Below, piece by piece: positions 1-8,817 of a stretch of 64,000 bases of DNA. Each line of letters opens with the position of its first letter. Positions within the stretch are counted from its first letter, which is position 1. A model generated the notes under the pieces. It was not told the origin of the DNA, did no database searches, and saw nothing but the letters and a program-made list of their open reading frames with translations. Origin of the DNA: Salinimicrobium sediminis (lineage in GTDB: Bacteria > Bacteroidota > Bacteroidia > Flavobacteriales > Flavobacteriaceae); assembly GCF_900215295.1 (NCBI RefSeq), contig NZ_OCMF01000003.1:248001-312000 (forward strand), read 5' to 3'. Made by a program: the position numbers and the translations under genes.

Positions 1-1287
1 TCCCTGACGCAGGATAAAGATGCTCTGGATACCTGGTTCTCCTCCTGGTTATGGCCTATTTCGGTATTCAACGGAATTCTGGAACCCGACAATAAAGAGA
101 TCAATTATTATTATCCCACTAATGATCTTGTAACTGCACCCGAGATCCTCTTTTTCTGGGTAGCACGTATGATCATTGCAGGCTATGAATACCGGGATCA
201 AAAACCATTTAACAACGTGTATCTCACCGGAATCGTGCGCGATAAGCAGCGCCGAAAAATGTCCAAATCTTTGGGTAATTCACCGGATCCCCTTGGTTTG
301 ATCGATGCCTATGGGGCCGATGGAGTTAGAGTGGGAATGCTTTTAAGTTCTCCTGCCGGGAATGATCTAATGTTTGACGAAGATCTTTGTAAGCAGGGAG
401 GTGCTTTTGTAAATAAGATTTGGAATTCCTTCAAGCTGGTGAATTCCTGGGAAGTTTCAGATGAGGTTTCTCAGCCGCAATCAGCTAAAATAGCCGTGGA
501 GTGGTATAAGGCTAAATTTCAGAAGACGCTGCGGGAGATCGATGATAATTATAAAAAATACCGCATAAGTGATGCCTTAATGGCAACTTATAAGCTGGTT
601 TGGGATGATTACTGCTCCTGGTTCCTTGAAATGGTGAAACCGGCTTATGGCCAGCCTATGGACCGCAAGACTTTTAACTCCGTGAATGAGATCCTGGAGG
701 AAAATTTAAAGATCCTTCATCCTTTTGTGCCATTTGTTTCTGAAGAAATCTGGCAGGCGATGAAAGCCCGAACCGAAAAGGAAGCTTTGATCATTGCTTC
801 CTGGCCCAAAATTGAAAATTTTGATGCGGCTCTTATTGAAGAATTTTCTATAGCTTCTGAAGTTATTTCGGGAATAAGAAGCATCAGGAAAGAAAAGAAC
901 ATTTCATTTAAAGACCAGATCGAACTCCAGGTTTTAAACAATGAAAATGCAGCAAATACATTTGATCCTGTAATTGAAAAGCTGGGGAATATTTCAGCAC
1001 TGTCATATACAGATCAACAGGTTCAGGGTGCTTTATCTTTCAGGGTCAAATCAAACGACTATTTTATTCCGGTTGCCGGAGCAGTTGATGTTGAAGCCGA
1101 AAAGGCAAAACTGGAGGAAGAACTTAATTATACCAAAGGTTTCCTGGCATCTGTTGAGAAGAAACTATCCAATGAACGATTTGTAAGTGGGGCCCCTGCA
1201 AAAGTTGTGGAGATCGAGCAGCAAAAGAAAGCCGATGCAGAAGCTAAAATAGAGGCAATTCAGGCAAGTCTGAAAGCACTCTCTTAA
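1..1287 (+). CDS. valS: Valine--tRNA ligase, C-terminal part (5' end outside window)
   Basis: Class I aminoacyl-tRNA synthetase that charges tRNA-Val in the cytosol. The reading frame is already open at base 1, so the N-terminus and the HIGH motif are missing. The visible part has the ValRS block DALDTWFSSWLWP near its start and the KMSKS ATP-binding loop at bases 256-270 (RRKMSKSLGNSPDP). An anticodon-binding helical domain follows. The last about 55 residues are a Lys/Glu-rich coiled coil (EKAKLEEELNYTKG), as in the tRNA-binding C-terminal arm of ValRS. A strong terminator hairpin follows the stop. Identity is very secure; only the missing 5' part is unknown. Confidence 0.97.
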   Translation, partial: SLTQDKDALDTWFSSWLWPISVFNGILEPDNKEINYYYPTNDLVTAPEILFFWVARMIIAGYEYRDQKPFNNVYLTGIVRDKQRRKMSKSLGNSPDPLGLIDAYGADGVRVGMLLSSPAGNDLMFDEDLCKQGGAFVNKIWNSFKLVNSWEVSDEVSQPQSAKIAVEWYKAKFQKTLREIDDNYKKYRISDALMATYKLVWDDYCSWFLEMVKPAYGQPMDRKTFNSVNEILEENLKILHPFVPFVSEEIWQAMKARTEKEALIIASWPKIENFDAALIEEFSIASEVISGIRSIRKEKNISFKDQIELQVLNNENAANTFDPVIEKLGNISALSYTDQQVQGALSFRVKSNDYFIPVAGAVDVEAEKAKLEEELNYTKGFLASVEKKLSNERFVSGAPAKVVEIEQQKKADAEAKIEAIQASLKALS

Positions 1288-1315
1288 AGGATAACAATAA
1301 GTTCAAAATTTTAAA

Positions 1316-1357
1316 AAGCGGGAAATTTTCAGAAATGGAGTTTCCCGCTTAATTTTT
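1316..1357. terminator. Bidirectional intrinsic terminator between valS and the ACBP gene
   Basis: A perfect 10-bp stem, AAGCGGGAAA (1316-1325) with TTTCCCGCTT (1341-1350), encloses a 15-base loop and is followed by AATTTTT. On the other strand the flank is also T-rich. It lies between two converging genes, so it probably ends both transcripts. Confidence 0.85.
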
Positions 1358-1450
1358 GAGAAACTTCGCTCCGCTATGCGAGAGGGTCAATGAAGATTGG
1401 ATTTTTGTGCTTGTAAATTGGAATGTAATTAAAACTACTGCCAGCTAACT

Positions 1451-1735
1451 TTACTCCGGAATATTCTCGTTTACCAGGTCAATATAAGCTCTTTTAGCAT
1501 CCAATACACTCATTCCTTTTACCTGTAGCAAAGCATTGAGCTTAAAGGCATTTTTGACGTCACTGTTACCCGAGGGAATGTAAGCTGCGGTATGTTCTGT
1601 TGCCTGTTTGTAATAGGCGTATAGCTTCAGCATAAGATCTGGCGGAAATCTTTCGGAAGTATTACAGGCCCTTTCATAAGCCTTTTCAAATTCTTTATCC
1701 ACTTCTTCAGGAGTCATTTTAGGAGACTTTTGCAA
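1451..1735 (-). CDS. Acyl-CoA-binding protein (ACBP)
   Basis: Small cytosolic protein of the ACBP family that binds long-chain acyl-CoA esters. Its 94 residues are close to the usual 85-90. Conserved blocks are visible: KLYAYYKQAT around residues 42-51 and KLNALLQVKGMS around 66-77. These correspond to the helix contacts for the CoA ribose and phosphate in the family. The start overlaps the 3' end of psd by 17 bases, so it is probably translated from the same message as psd and cdsA. The context suggests a role in supplying acyl chains for phospholipid synthesis. The family assignment is secure; the physiological role is inferred. Confidence 0.92.
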   Translation of the reverse strand: MQKSPKMTPEEVDKEFEKAYERACNTSERFPPDLMLKLYAYYKQATEHTAAYIPSGNSDVKNAFKLNALLQVKGMSVLDAKRAYIDLVNENIPE

Positions 1736-2372
1736 TAAGGCTGATTCCGCCTTTAACCTTTTGGTTCAGCTTCACATCAATTTCTGTTCCCAGGGGAAGA
1801 AAAACGTCCACTCTTGAACCAAATTTAATGAAACCGCTGTCGCTTCCCTGTACAACTTCCTCGCCAACTTTTGCATAATTCACGATGCGTTTTGCCAGGG
1901 CTCCGGCAATCTGTCTGTAAAGGATCTCTCCAACAACTTCGTTTTCAACTACAACAGTGGTGCGCTCATTTTCTTCACTGGCTTTGGGATGCCAGGCTAC
2001 CAGATATTTTCCCGGATGATACTTGCTGTACTTAACCACACCGCCAATTGGATGCCGGGTAACATGTACATTTATGGGAGACATAAAAACCGATACCATT
2101 AATCGCTTATCATTGAAATATTCCTTTTCAAAAACCTCTTCGATCACTACTACCTTTCCGTCTACCGGCGCTAAAATATGAGAGGTATTGATTTCTGTAT
2201 TGCGCTTTGGATTCCTAAAGAATTGTATGATGAGAAAGAAAAGGAGAACAGTGCCTATCAGGATCGCTATCTTGATCCAATAGGTGTAAATAAAAGTTTG
2301 TGCCAGCAGGTTTACAACGATCAACAGGATCACTGCAATCCCCATAATTTTATATCCTTCTTTATGAAACAT
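1719..2372 (-). CDS. psd: Phosphatidylserine decarboxylase, short proenzyme type
   Basis: Makes phosphatidylethanolamine from phosphatidylserine at the inner membrane, using a pyruvoyl group formed by self-cleavage. The 217-residue length matches the short form. Two hydrophobic segments lie at about residues 10-28 and 32-50. The conserved blocks SPINVHVTRHP (99-109) and the cleavage context KFGSRVDVFLP, with Gly185-Ser186, are visible; the Ser becomes the pyruvoyl. It sits directly after cdsA, which makes the CDP-diacylglycerol needed upstream in the pathway. The two genes overlap by about 11 bases. A phosphatidylserine synthase gene is not in this window. Confidence 0.95.
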   Translation of the reverse strand: MFHKEGYKIMGIAVILLIVVNLLAQTFIYTYWIKIAILIGTVLLFFLIIQFFRNPKRNTEINTSHILAPVDGKVVVIEEVFEKEYFNDKRLMVSVFMSPINVHVTRHPIGGVVKYSKYHPGKYLVAWHPKASEENERTTVVVENEVVGEILYRQIAGALAKRIVNYAKVGEEVVQGSDSGFIKFGSRVDVFLPLGTEIDVKLNQKVKGGISLIAKVS

Positions 2373-3165
2373 AGGTTAATATTTGTAGGTAAGCATATAC
2401 AAACGGGCTTGCAAAAATAATACTGTCTAAACGATCGAACAATCCGCCGTGACCCGGCATTAATCTTCCACTGTCTTTAACTCCCGCCTGTCTTTTAAAT
2501 TTTGATTGGATCAAGTCTCCTAAAGTGCCAAAAATACTCAATATTATCGCCATTCCCACCCAGGTGTGCAGGTTGAGTAATCCTGTAAAGTAAAATACCA
2601 GGTATCCGGCAATAGCAGTAAAAATGAGTCCGCCGAGGAATCCTTCCACGGTCTTCTTTGGAGATATCCTTTCAAAGAGTTTTTTCTTACCAAAGTTCTT
2701 TCCAACAAGATATGCAAAAGTATCGTTAATCCAAATAAGGGAAAATACTCCCACTACCAGTTCGGGTGTAAAATCTCCGGTATAGCTTGGAATAAGGGTA
2801 AGGAAGATCATTGATGCTATGAGATAGAAAATAATTATCACATACTTTTTCTTCTCAAAAAGTGGGATCTTATTGACCAGCATGAGGTCCTTTACCAGGA
2901 ATAGGTTTACAAAAATTGTAATAAGCAACAGGACCAGGGTCGCATATGGATTAAAACGGAGGTAGCTGAATAAATAAAACAGCCCTATAAGTAGGGCGTA
3001 TCCAAGGTAGCTCTTAAGGTGAAGGAGGCGCTGCAACTCCCTCAGGCAGATCAATCCAAAGAGAAGGAAAAGCGTGGTAAAGGCGAATTCAGAGAAAAAA
3101 ATGGAAACTACCAGAATAGACACATACATGATTCCCGATAATCCCCGAATAATATTTTCCTTCAT
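2362..3165 (-). CDS. cdsA: Phosphatidate cytidylyltransferase (CDP-diglyceride synthase)
   Basis: Integral membrane enzyme that makes CDP-diacylglycerol from phosphatidic acid and CTP, the branch point of phospholipid synthesis. The full CdsA signature is present near the C-terminus: SKFKR, then KDSGRLMPGHGGLFDR. About six to eight hydrophobic helices precede it. The chosen start (MKENIIRG) begins one base after the stop of the upstream LUD gene. The frame stays open 17 codons further up but that part is Cys/Trp-rich and overlaps the previous gene. The operon is rsfS-ftsH-LUD-cdsA-psd-ACBP, all leftward. Confidence 0.96.
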   Translation of the reverse strand: MKENIIRGLSGIMYVSILVVSIFFSEFAFTTLFLLFGLICLRELQRLLHLKSYLGYALLIGLFYLFSYLRFNPYATLVLLLITIFVNLFLVKDLMLVNKIPLFEKKKYVIIIFYLIASMIFLTLIPSYTGDFTPELVVGVFSLIWINDTFAYLVGKNFGKKKLFERISPKKTVEGFLGGLIFTAIAGYLVFYFTGLLNLHTWVGMAIILSIFGTLGDLIQSKFKRQAGVKDSGRLMPGHGGLFDRLDSIIFASPFVYAYLQILTYVS

Positions 3166-3166
3166 G

Positions 3167-3778
3167 TTACAGATCTTCCAGAAGCAGCAAATATAAGTTT
3201 TTTGTGCTACTTCCATAACTCATGAAGTCTCCTTCCTTATTTGTTTCGAAATTCTTTATGGTGGTAATGTTGGAAGGAATGCGATCCCTGTTCTTAAATT
3301 TTATTCCTCTAAGACCTTCTCCAATTGCGTCCACCAATTTACTTGTAGAGGCCAGGATCACAAAATCGTATGGTAATTCCCTTAATTTCTTTTCCTTGAT
3401 TTGGTTAGAAGAAATGAGAATAGAGCCGTCATTGGCAATAAGGTATTCGCAGGTTCCTAAAAAGAAAGCTGCTTCTCCGGAATTAGTGAACTCCAGGTTC
3501 TGGTCGGAAAATCTCTCTCTCAAATTTTTATCAAAGCAACAAGCCTGTTTTTCATACCAGTCGTTCTCCAACATGATATTTTCAAACGCCTCGATCAACT
3601 CCTCATTACTCTCACAATAAAGAAATTTGCCGCCGTTATTCTTGAAGTTGAGCATGAATCGCTCATCTGTGGGGAGCTTAACATCTGGCATATACTTGCT
3701 ACGGTCAGAATTTTCAACATTCTCCTGACCTTTGTCTGATTTAGATTTAGGATTTAAGAAATTTCTAAATAGACTCAT
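3167..3778 (-). CDS. LUD-domain (LutC/YkgG-like) protein
   Basis: The protein has about 203 residues with the LUD fold seen in LutC/YkgG proteins. Visible blocks include FLGTCEYLIANDGSILISSNQ and PYDFVILASTSKLVDAIGEGL, which fit the second half of the domain. LutC takes part in lactate oxidation, but no lutA or lutB partner is nearby. Here the gene stands between ftsH and cdsA, so its function should not be assumed to be lactate use. The start MSLFRNFL was chosen because the codons above it overlap a probable promoter region. The stop is two bases before the cdsA start. Confidence 0.8.
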   Translation of the reverse strand: MSLFRNFLNPKSKSDKGQENVENSDRSKYMPDVKLPTDERFMLNFKNNGGKFLYCESNEELIEAFENIMLENDWYEKQACCFDKNLRERFSDQNLEFTNSGEAAFFLGTCEYLIANDGSILISSNQIKEKKLRELPYDFVILASTSKLVDAIGEGLRGIKFKNRDRIPSNITTIKNFETNKEGDFMSYGSSTKNLYLLLLEDL

Positions 3779-3811
3779 ATAGGTTTTAATTACACTAAGT
3801 AGCATTTAAAC

Positions 3812-3819
3812 CAAAGGTA
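3812..3819 (-). promoter_or_regulatory. Candidate -7 element for the LUD-cdsA-psd-ACBP run
   Basis: The minus strand reads TACCTTTG, an exact TAnnTTTG match, ending about 33 bases before the LUD start. It touches the edge of the ftsH terminator stem. No clear -33 TTTG was found, so support is the -7 box and its position only. Confidence 0.4.
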
Positions 3820-3860
3820 AAAAATCTAAACTAACAGATTAATGAAAGTTTAGATTTTTT
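3819..3860. terminator. Intrinsic terminator after ftsH
   Basis: A 14-bp perfect stem, AAAAAATCTAAACT (3819-3832) with AGTTTAGATTTTTT (3847-3860), has a 14-base loop. Reading leftward, the stem ends in six U. It separates ftsH from the LUD-cdsA genes, so the two groups may be only partly co-transcribed. Confidence 0.75.
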
Positions 3861-3878
3861 AACGGTGGAAGATATAAT

Positions 3879-5930
3879 TTAATTTTGCCCCGGTGCAGGG
3901 TTTCCCGAAGGGGCTGAAGGGTCTGTATTTTCCGGAACGGACTTTTCTGTAACGGTTTCTTCTTCTACCTTTACTTTCCTTTCCTGGGAATTGCCGCTCA
4001 TGATCTCATCCCGGCTTTTAAAAGGTCTCTTTCCAAAAATTTCCTCCAGGTTATCTTTAAAAATAACCTCTTTTTCGAGCAGGATCTCTGCAAGTTTAGT
4101 AAGTTTATCCTTATTTTCCTCAAGAAGCTTAATCGCTCTCTGATACTGCTCTTCGATAAGATTCGAAATTTCTTTGTCAATCAATTCTGAAGTTTTCTCG
4201 CTGTAAGGTTTAGTGAAATTATATTCACTTTGCCCTGAAGAATCATGATAGGTAAGGTTCCCAACTTTCTCATTCAATCCATATACAGTTACCATGGCCC
4301 GCGCCTGTTTGGTTACTTTTTCAAGATCGCTTAATGCTCCTGTTGAGATTTTGTTGAAGATGACTTTTTCAGCTGCCCGGCCTCCCAAAGCGGCACACAT
4401 TTCATCCAGCATTTGTTCCGGCCTTACGATCAACCGCTCTTCCGGTAGATACCACGCGGCACCTAAAGACTGGCCACGGGGAACAATGGTTACTTTAACC
4501 AAAGGCGCTGCATGTTCCAAAATCCAACTCACGGTAGCGTGACCCGCTTCATGAAAGGCAATAGCCTGCTTTTCTTCCGGAGTGATGATCTTATTCTTTT
4601 TCTCAAGACCTCCCACAATTCTGTCTACAGCATCAAGGAAATCCTGCTTTCCAACTGCGGTCTTTTCTTTTCGTGCTGCAATTAAAGCAGCCTCGTTACA
4701 TACATTGGCAATATCTGCACCCGAAAATCCCGGAGTTTGTTTCGCCATGAATTCTGTATCCAGTTCATCTGCCACCTTTTTAAGGGGACGCAGATGCACC
4801 TCAAATATTTCTTTTCTTTCTCTTACATCCGGAAGGTCCACATAGATCTGCCTGTCAAACCTACCTGCACGCATTAAAGCTTTATCTAAAACGTCGGCAC
4901 GGTTTGTAGCCGCAAGTACGATCACATTGGTATTTGTGCCAAACCCGTCCATCTCTGTGAGTAACTGGTTAAGCGTGTTTTCACGTTCGTCATTAGATCC
5001 CGAAAAATTGCTTTTTCCACGCGCCCTACCAATGGCATCAATCTCATCAATAAAAATAATGGCCGGAGATTTCTCTTTTGCCTGTTTGAAAAGGTCACGC
5101 ACTCTTGAGGCTCCAACTCCCACAAACATTTCCACGAAATCTGAACCCGAAAGAGAGAAAAATGGAACTTTTGCTTCTCCTGCAACGGCTTTAGCCAAAA
5201 GCGTTTTACCTGTTCCCGGAGGTCCTACCAATAAGGCTCCTTTAGGGATCTTACCTCCAAGGTTGGTATATTTATCGGGGTTTTTGAGGAAATCTACGAT
5301 TTCCTGTACCTCTTCTTTTGCGCCTTCAAGGCCGGCGACGTCTTTAAATGAAACCTTTACATCGGTATTTTGATCAAAAAGCTTGGCTTTTGATTTTCCG
5401 ATATTGAAGATCTGTCCGCCTGCGCCACCACCTGCACCACCGCTCATACGTCGCATGATGAAGATCCATATTCCTATAATTAGCACAAACGGAAGCAGGG
5501 TCAACAGGATATCTCCCCAAACGTTCTGCTGTGTTTCATAAGAAATAGGGGTAGAAAGATTATTTTCTTCCTTGATCTCCTTTATGTTGGTTTCCAGGTT
5601 CTCCAGGCTTCCGAACTCAAAGGTATAAGCCGGAGAATCCCCACCGGGAAACATTTCCTCCTGGACTGCCTTGCTGTGGATATCCTTTTCTTTAGCTTCC
5701 TCTGTAAGGTAAACCTGCGCCTGTGCTTTATTGATAATAACTACCCTCTCTACATCTCCCTGTTCAAGATAATTCAGGAATTCTGCAGGATTGGTTTTTG
5801 CCGGCTCATTGAACCCGCTTCCACTGAAGAAATTTATTCCCAGAAAAACAAGTATGATGGCAGCATAGATCCAGTAGGCACTGAATTTAGGCTTCTTTGG
5901 TTCTTTATTTTTTGGTTGCTCTTTGGCCAT
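3879..5930 (-). CDS. ftsH: ATP-dependent zinc metalloprotease FtsH
   Basis: Membrane-anchored AAA+ protease that degrades damaged membrane proteins and some regulators. Of its 683 residues, two membrane segments (about 19-36 and 139-159) flank a periplasmic domain. The Walker A GPPGTGKT is at 236-243, Walker B IIFIDEID at 291-298, and the second region of homology includes [19 protein letters not shown]. The zinc site HEAGH is at 460-464. The C-terminal tail is Pro/Glu-rich, common in Bacteroidetes FtsH. It follows rsfS by 17 bases in the same direction and is followed by a strong terminator. Confidence 0.98.
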   Translation of the reverse strand: MAKEQPKNKEPKKPKFSAYWIYAAIILVFLGINFFSGSGFNEPAKTNPAEFLNYLEQGDVERVVIINKAQAQVYLTEEAKEKDIHSKAVQEEMFPGGDSPAYTFEFGSLENLETNIKEIKEENNLSTPISYETQQNVWGDILLTLLPFVLIIGIWIFIMRRMSGGAGGGAGGQIFNIGKSKAKLFDQNTDVKVSFKDVAGLEGAKEEVQEIVDFLKNPDKYTNLGGKIPKGALLVGPPGTGKTLLAKAVAGEAKVPFFSLSGSDFVEMFVGVGASRVRDLFKQAKEKSPAIIFIDEIDAIGRARGKSNFSGSNDERENTLNQLLTEMDGFGTNTNVIVLAATNRADVLDKALMRAGRFDRQIYVDLPDVRERKEIFEVHLRPLKKVADELDTEFMAKQTPGFSGADIANVCNEAALIAARKEKTAVGKQDFLDAVDRIVGGLEKKNKIITPEEKQAIAFHEAGHATVSWILEHAAPLVKVTIVPRGQSLGAAWYLPEERLIVRPEQMLDEMCAALGGRAAEKVIFNKISTGALSDLEKVTKQARAMVTVYGLNEKVGNLTYHDSSGQSEYNFTKPYSEKTSELIDKEISNLIEEQYQRAIKLLEENKDKLTKLAEILLEKEVIFKDNLEEIFGKRPFKSRDEIMSGNSQERKVKVEEETVTEKSVPENTDPSAPSGNPAPGQN

Positions 5931-5947
5931 TCGTATTTTCTTAACTC

Positions 5948-6319
5948 TTAATAATTCGTTTCAATTGAAGTAGATTTTGCATCTCCCCAAAGACTCTCTA
6001 TGTCGTAAAATTCCCTGATGTGTTTCTGGAAAACATGGACCACAACGCTTACATAATCCATTAAGATCCACTCCGCATTTTCCGATCCTTCTATATGCCA
6101 GGGTTTGTCTTTTAGTGACTTACTTACGGTTTTTTGTATGGAGTTTACTATAGCGTTTACCTGCGTATTTGAAGTACCGTTGCAGATAATGAAATAATCA
6201 CAAACTGTATTCTCAATTTCCCTTAGGTCAAGAAGTTGGATGTCATTTCCTTTTACTTCTTCAATACCCTTGATTATATGTGCAATAAGTATATCGTTGT
6301 TCGCTTCTTTTTTTGTCAT
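5948..6319 (-). CDS. rsfS: Ribosomal silencing factor RsfS
   Basis: Binds ribosomal protein L14 on the large subunit and blocks subunit joining when nutrients are short. The length of 123 residues is typical. Family blocks DYFIICNGTSNTQVNAI and WHIEGSENAEWILMDYVSVVVHVF are visible. It is the first gene of the leftward run and diverges from birA, with a 95-base gap holding a -7 box and a 16-base palindrome. Confidence 0.95.
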   Translation of the reverse strand: MTKKEANNDILIAHIIKGIEEVKGNDIQLLDLREIENTVCDYFIICNGTSNTQVNAIVNSIQKTVSKSLKDKPWHIEGSENAEWILMDYVSVVVHVFQKHIREFYDIESLWGDAKSTSIETNY

Positions 6320-6338
6320 TAAATTTATTTTCTTTGCG

Positions 6339-6346
6339 CAAAGTTA
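6339..6346 (-). promoter_or_regulatory. Candidate -7 element for rsfS-ftsH
   Basis: The minus strand reads TAACTTTG, an exact TAnnTTTG match, 20 bases before the rsfS ATG. No good -33 element was found at 17-23 bases upstream. Confidence 0.45.
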
Positions 6347-6355
6347 TTACTTTTT

Positions 6356-6371
6356 AAGGTTTTAAAACCTT
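6356..6371. repeat. 16-base palindrome AAGGTTTTAAAACCTT between rsfS and birA
   Basis: A perfect palindrome lies about 10 bases upstream of the rsfS -7 box, in the gap shared with birA. It could be an operator or a small hairpin. BirA here lacks a DNA-binding domain, so BirA itself is not an obvious ligand. Confidence 0.5.
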
Positions 6372-6414
6372 CGTTTTTATAACATTTAACGCCAGCATTA
6401 TCTTATCTTCTCGT

Positions 6415-7146
6415 ATGCACCTTATCAAAGTTGATGCCATCAACTCCACCAATTCCTTTGCCAGGGAGATGTTCAGGGAAAATCCTCAAATGCCTTTGAC
6501 TTGTATAGTGGCAAAAAAGCAGTTACAGGGAAGAGGGCAGAGGGGAACAAACTGGGATTCTGAAGAAGGGAAAAACCTTACCTTTAGTGTGTTTATGCCC
6601 AATTTACGACTAAGGCCTGCCCGCCAGTTTTTGCTTAGTGCAGCCGTAGCAACTTCCCTGGTTTCTTCCCTTGAAAAATTCGATCTGCCACGGCTTAAGG
6701 TAAAATGGCCTAACGACATATTGTCAGCAAATCAAAAAATTGCCGGAATTCTCATTGAAAACATTATTTCTGAAGGGAGAGTAATAGCATCGGTTATAGG
6801 CATTGGTCTCAACGTAAATCAACTGCAATTTGAAAACCTGCCAAAAGCGTCATCCATGAAAATGGTTTCAGGAAGGGATTTTGATTCCGAAGAAGTGCTG
6901 GGATTAATTCTGATGGACCTTGAAAACAGCTTCCGAAGTTTTTCCGAAGAAAATTCTGAAGCTATTTTTAAGGCCTATGAAAAATGGCTTTTTAGAAAGG
7001 ATATGCCATCAACCTTTAAAAATCCGGATGATTCTATGTTCACCGGAATGATCACCGGCGTTTCAGCAACCGGAATGCTGCGTGTGCAAACCGATGATGA
7101 GGAAATCAGAGAATTTGATCTTAAAGAGGTGGAACTTTGCTATTAA
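6415..7146 (+). CDS. birA: Biotin--[acetyl-CoA-carboxylase] ligase, monofunctional
   Basis: Attaches biotin to the lysine of biotin carboxyl carrier domains, such as the one in pyruvate carboxylase encoded downstream in this window. The biotin/ATP loop GRGQRG is at 39-44 and KWPNDI at 97-102; LTFSVFMP follows the family pattern. The protein starts directly in the catalytic domain and lacks the N-terminal helix-turn-helix of E. coli BirA, so it is not expected to act as a repressor. Its stop overlaps the stop of the convergent SRPBCC gene by four bases. Confidence 0.95.
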   Translation: MHLIKVDAINSTNSFAREMFRENPQMPLTCIVAKKQLQGRGQRGTNWDSEEGKNLTFSVFMPNLRLRPARQFLLSAAVATSLVSSLEKFDLPRLKVKWPNDILSANQKIAGILIENIISEGRVIASVIGIGLNVNQLQFENLPKASSMKMVSGRDFDSEEVLGLILMDLENSFRSFSEENSEAIFKAYEKWLFRKDMPSTFKNPDDSMFTGMITGVSATGMLRVQTDDEEIREFDLKEVELCY

Positions 7147-7535
7147 AGCTTCGCTACATTTTCGGATAAGTTACCGATGAATTTCTTTAATGGTCCTTTG
7201 ACCATCATGGCCATCATGGTATTGAACTTTCCGTGGAAGAATAGTTGGGCCATACTTTGATTTTCGCTTACTGCCTCTATCTCCACGTCCAGGGAGAAAT
7301 CGAATTTATCTGAAGTAGATCCAAGTTTTATATATTCAGGTTCTCTGGTTTCTTTAATCTGCAAAGCAATTTCGGGCATTCCTTTAAGAGCGAAAACAAA
7401 AGTGTCCTCAGATATCACCTGGAATTTCTCTTTGCTTTCGGGCATGATCTGCTCGTAATTCTTCACGTCTGTCAGGAAATTGAATAATTCCTGCTGACTC
7501 TTTTGTACTGTTACTTTGTCACTCTGTAATTCCAT
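7143..7535 (-). CDS. SRPBCC (START/polyketide-cyclase-like) protein
   Basis: The protein has 130 residues with the pattern of the SRPBCC superfamily, a helix-grip fold that binds hydrophobic ligands. The N-terminal VQKSQQELFNFLTDVKNYEQIMP is typical of its first strand and helix, and the C-terminal helix KKFIGNLSENVAKL closes the pocket. The ligand is unknown. It lies three bases downstream of pyrE and is probably co-transcribed; this pairing is inferred only from spacing. Confidence 0.8.
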   Translation of the reverse strand: MELQSDKVTVQKSQQELFNFLTDVKNYEQIMPESKEKFQVISEDTFVFALKGMPEIALQIKETREPEYIKLGSTSDKFDFSLDVEIEAVSENQSMAQLFFHGKFNTMMAMMVKGPLKKFIGNLSENVAKL

Positions 7536-7538
7536 AGC

Positions 7539-8180
7539 TTATATTTTCCAATTTGCCGGATCCTTGCGCCACTTTTTAAGCAGGTCGCTTTCGGCTTGAT
7601 TTATATAGTTCGTTTTTAGTGCCACCTCCAGTAAATAGTCGTAGTTACTCAAAGTGTGCAGCTCGATGTTGGCTTTTTTGAAGTTTTCTGTGGCAGTTTC
7701 AAATCCGTAGGAGAAAATGGCAAGCATTCCTTTTACCTGGAGATTCTCCGCCTGTAATGCTTTTACAGCATTTAGGCTGCTGTTGCCGGTGCTTATAAGA
7801 TCCTCAATAACCACCACACGCTGGCCTTCTTCTGCTTTTCCTTCTATTTGGTTTTGGCGGCCATGGGATTTTGCTTCGGGACGCACATAGATAAACGGCA
7901 GGCTTAAATACTCTGCTACCAGCATTCCTATACCAATTGCTCCTGTTGCTACTCCTGCAATAACATCGGCTTTTCCATAAAGTTGTTCGATTTGTCTGGC
8001 CATGTGCTCCCTCACAAAATTGCGGATGGGAGGATAGGAAAGTATGATGCGGTTATCACAATAAATAGGAGAGTTCCATCCACTCGCCCATTTGAAACCT
8101 TGTTGTGCATCTAATTTTATTGCTTTAATTTGCAATAGCAGCTCAGCAGTTTTAAGTGCTGTTTCCTTGTCTAAAATCAT
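7539..8180 (-). CDS. pyrE: Orotate phosphoribosyltransferase
   Basis: Transfers phosphoribose from PRPP to orotate in pyrimidine synthesis. The PRPP motif VVVIEDLISTGNSS is clear, as are FKWASGWNSPIYCDNR near the N-terminus and IAGVATGAIGIGMLVAE. The start MILDKETALK gives 213 residues, the normal size; the frame is open further upstream but that part lies inside the NUDIX gene on the other strand. The start codon is only seven bases from the divergent NUDIX start, and a -7 box sits in that gap. Confidence 0.96.
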   Translation of the reverse strand: MILDKETALKTAELLLQIKAIKLDAQQGFKWASGWNSPIYCDNRIILSYPPIRNFVREHMARQIEQLYGKADVIAGVATGAIGIGMLVAEYLSLPFIYVRPEAKSHGRQNQIEGKAEEGQRVVVIEDLISTGNSSLNAVKALQAENLQVKGMLAIFSYGFETATENFKKANIELHTLSNYDYLLEVALKTNYINQAESDLLKKWRKDPANWKI

Positions 8181-8184
8181 ACTG

Positions 8185-8192
8185 CAAATGTA
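8185..8192 (-). promoter_or_regulatory. Candidate -7 element for pyrE (near-leaderless)
   Basis: The minus strand reads TACATTTG, an exact TAnnTTTG match, ending four bases before the pyrE ATG. It overlaps the first two codons of the NUDIX gene. If used, the transcript would start at or within a few bases of the ATG. No clear -33 element. Confidence 0.45.
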
Positions 8193-8817
8193 TAAAGTTT
8201 TTGTAAATGATATTCCTATAATTCTCTCAACAGAGCGGGATATGGGGGAAAAGTATATTTCTTTTCCGTTAAAAGAAGTTAAACTTAAGAGGATTATCAA
8301 AAAGATCAACAAAGGCAAACTGCTGTATGTCAATCTTTATCATGATAAAAAGGAAAAGCTGCTAAAACACCTTTTTAAAAAGCTGCCTGTGGTAACGGCA
8401 GGAGGAGGGATGGTTTTGAACTCTAACAACGAAGTGCTTTTTATTTATCGAAATGGCCGATGGGACCTTCCTAAAGGTAAGGTGGAGAAAAATGAAAGCA
8501 TTGAAGCTGGAGCAATAAGGGAAGTTGAAGAGGAAACAGGGGTGAAAAACCTGAAGATCTCCAAATTTCTCCAAACCACATATCACATTTTCCAGCGAAA
8601 GGGACGTTATCGCTTGAAGGTGACCTACTGGTATGAAATGACTACCGATTATACCGGGGAACTTGTGCCCGAAGAAAAAGAGGGTATTAAAAAAGTGAAA
8701 TGGAAGAATATGGAAAAGGCACAAAAAGCTCTGACCAAATCATACGCCAATATTAAACTCTTATTTCCTGAAGAAGTGCTACCGCTTCACTCTAAAGATG
8801 GGATATCTCATATGTGA
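8188..8817 (+). CDS. NUDIX hydrolase
   Basis: Pyrophosphohydrolase of the NUDIX superfamily. The box is visible as GKVEKNESIEAGAIREVEEE plus TG, close to the consensus GX5EX7REUXEEXGU. The 209-residue chain has about 70 extra residues before the catalytic domain (MYKVFVNDIPIILSTERD onward), which is usual for the Bacteroidetes form divergent from pyrE. Substrate unknown. The 3' end overlaps the convergent M14 peptidase gene by 39 bases. Confidence 0.9.
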   Translation: MYKVFVNDIPIILSTERDMGEKYISFPLKEVKLKRIIKKINKGKLLYVNLYHDKKEKLLKHLFKKLPVVTAGGGMVLNSNNEVLFIYRNGRWDLPKGKVEKNESIEAGAIREVEEETGVKNLKISKFLQTTYHIFQRKGRYRLKVTYWYEMTTDYTGELVPEEKEGIKKVKWKNMEKAQKALTKSYANIKLLFPEEVLPLHSKDGISHM

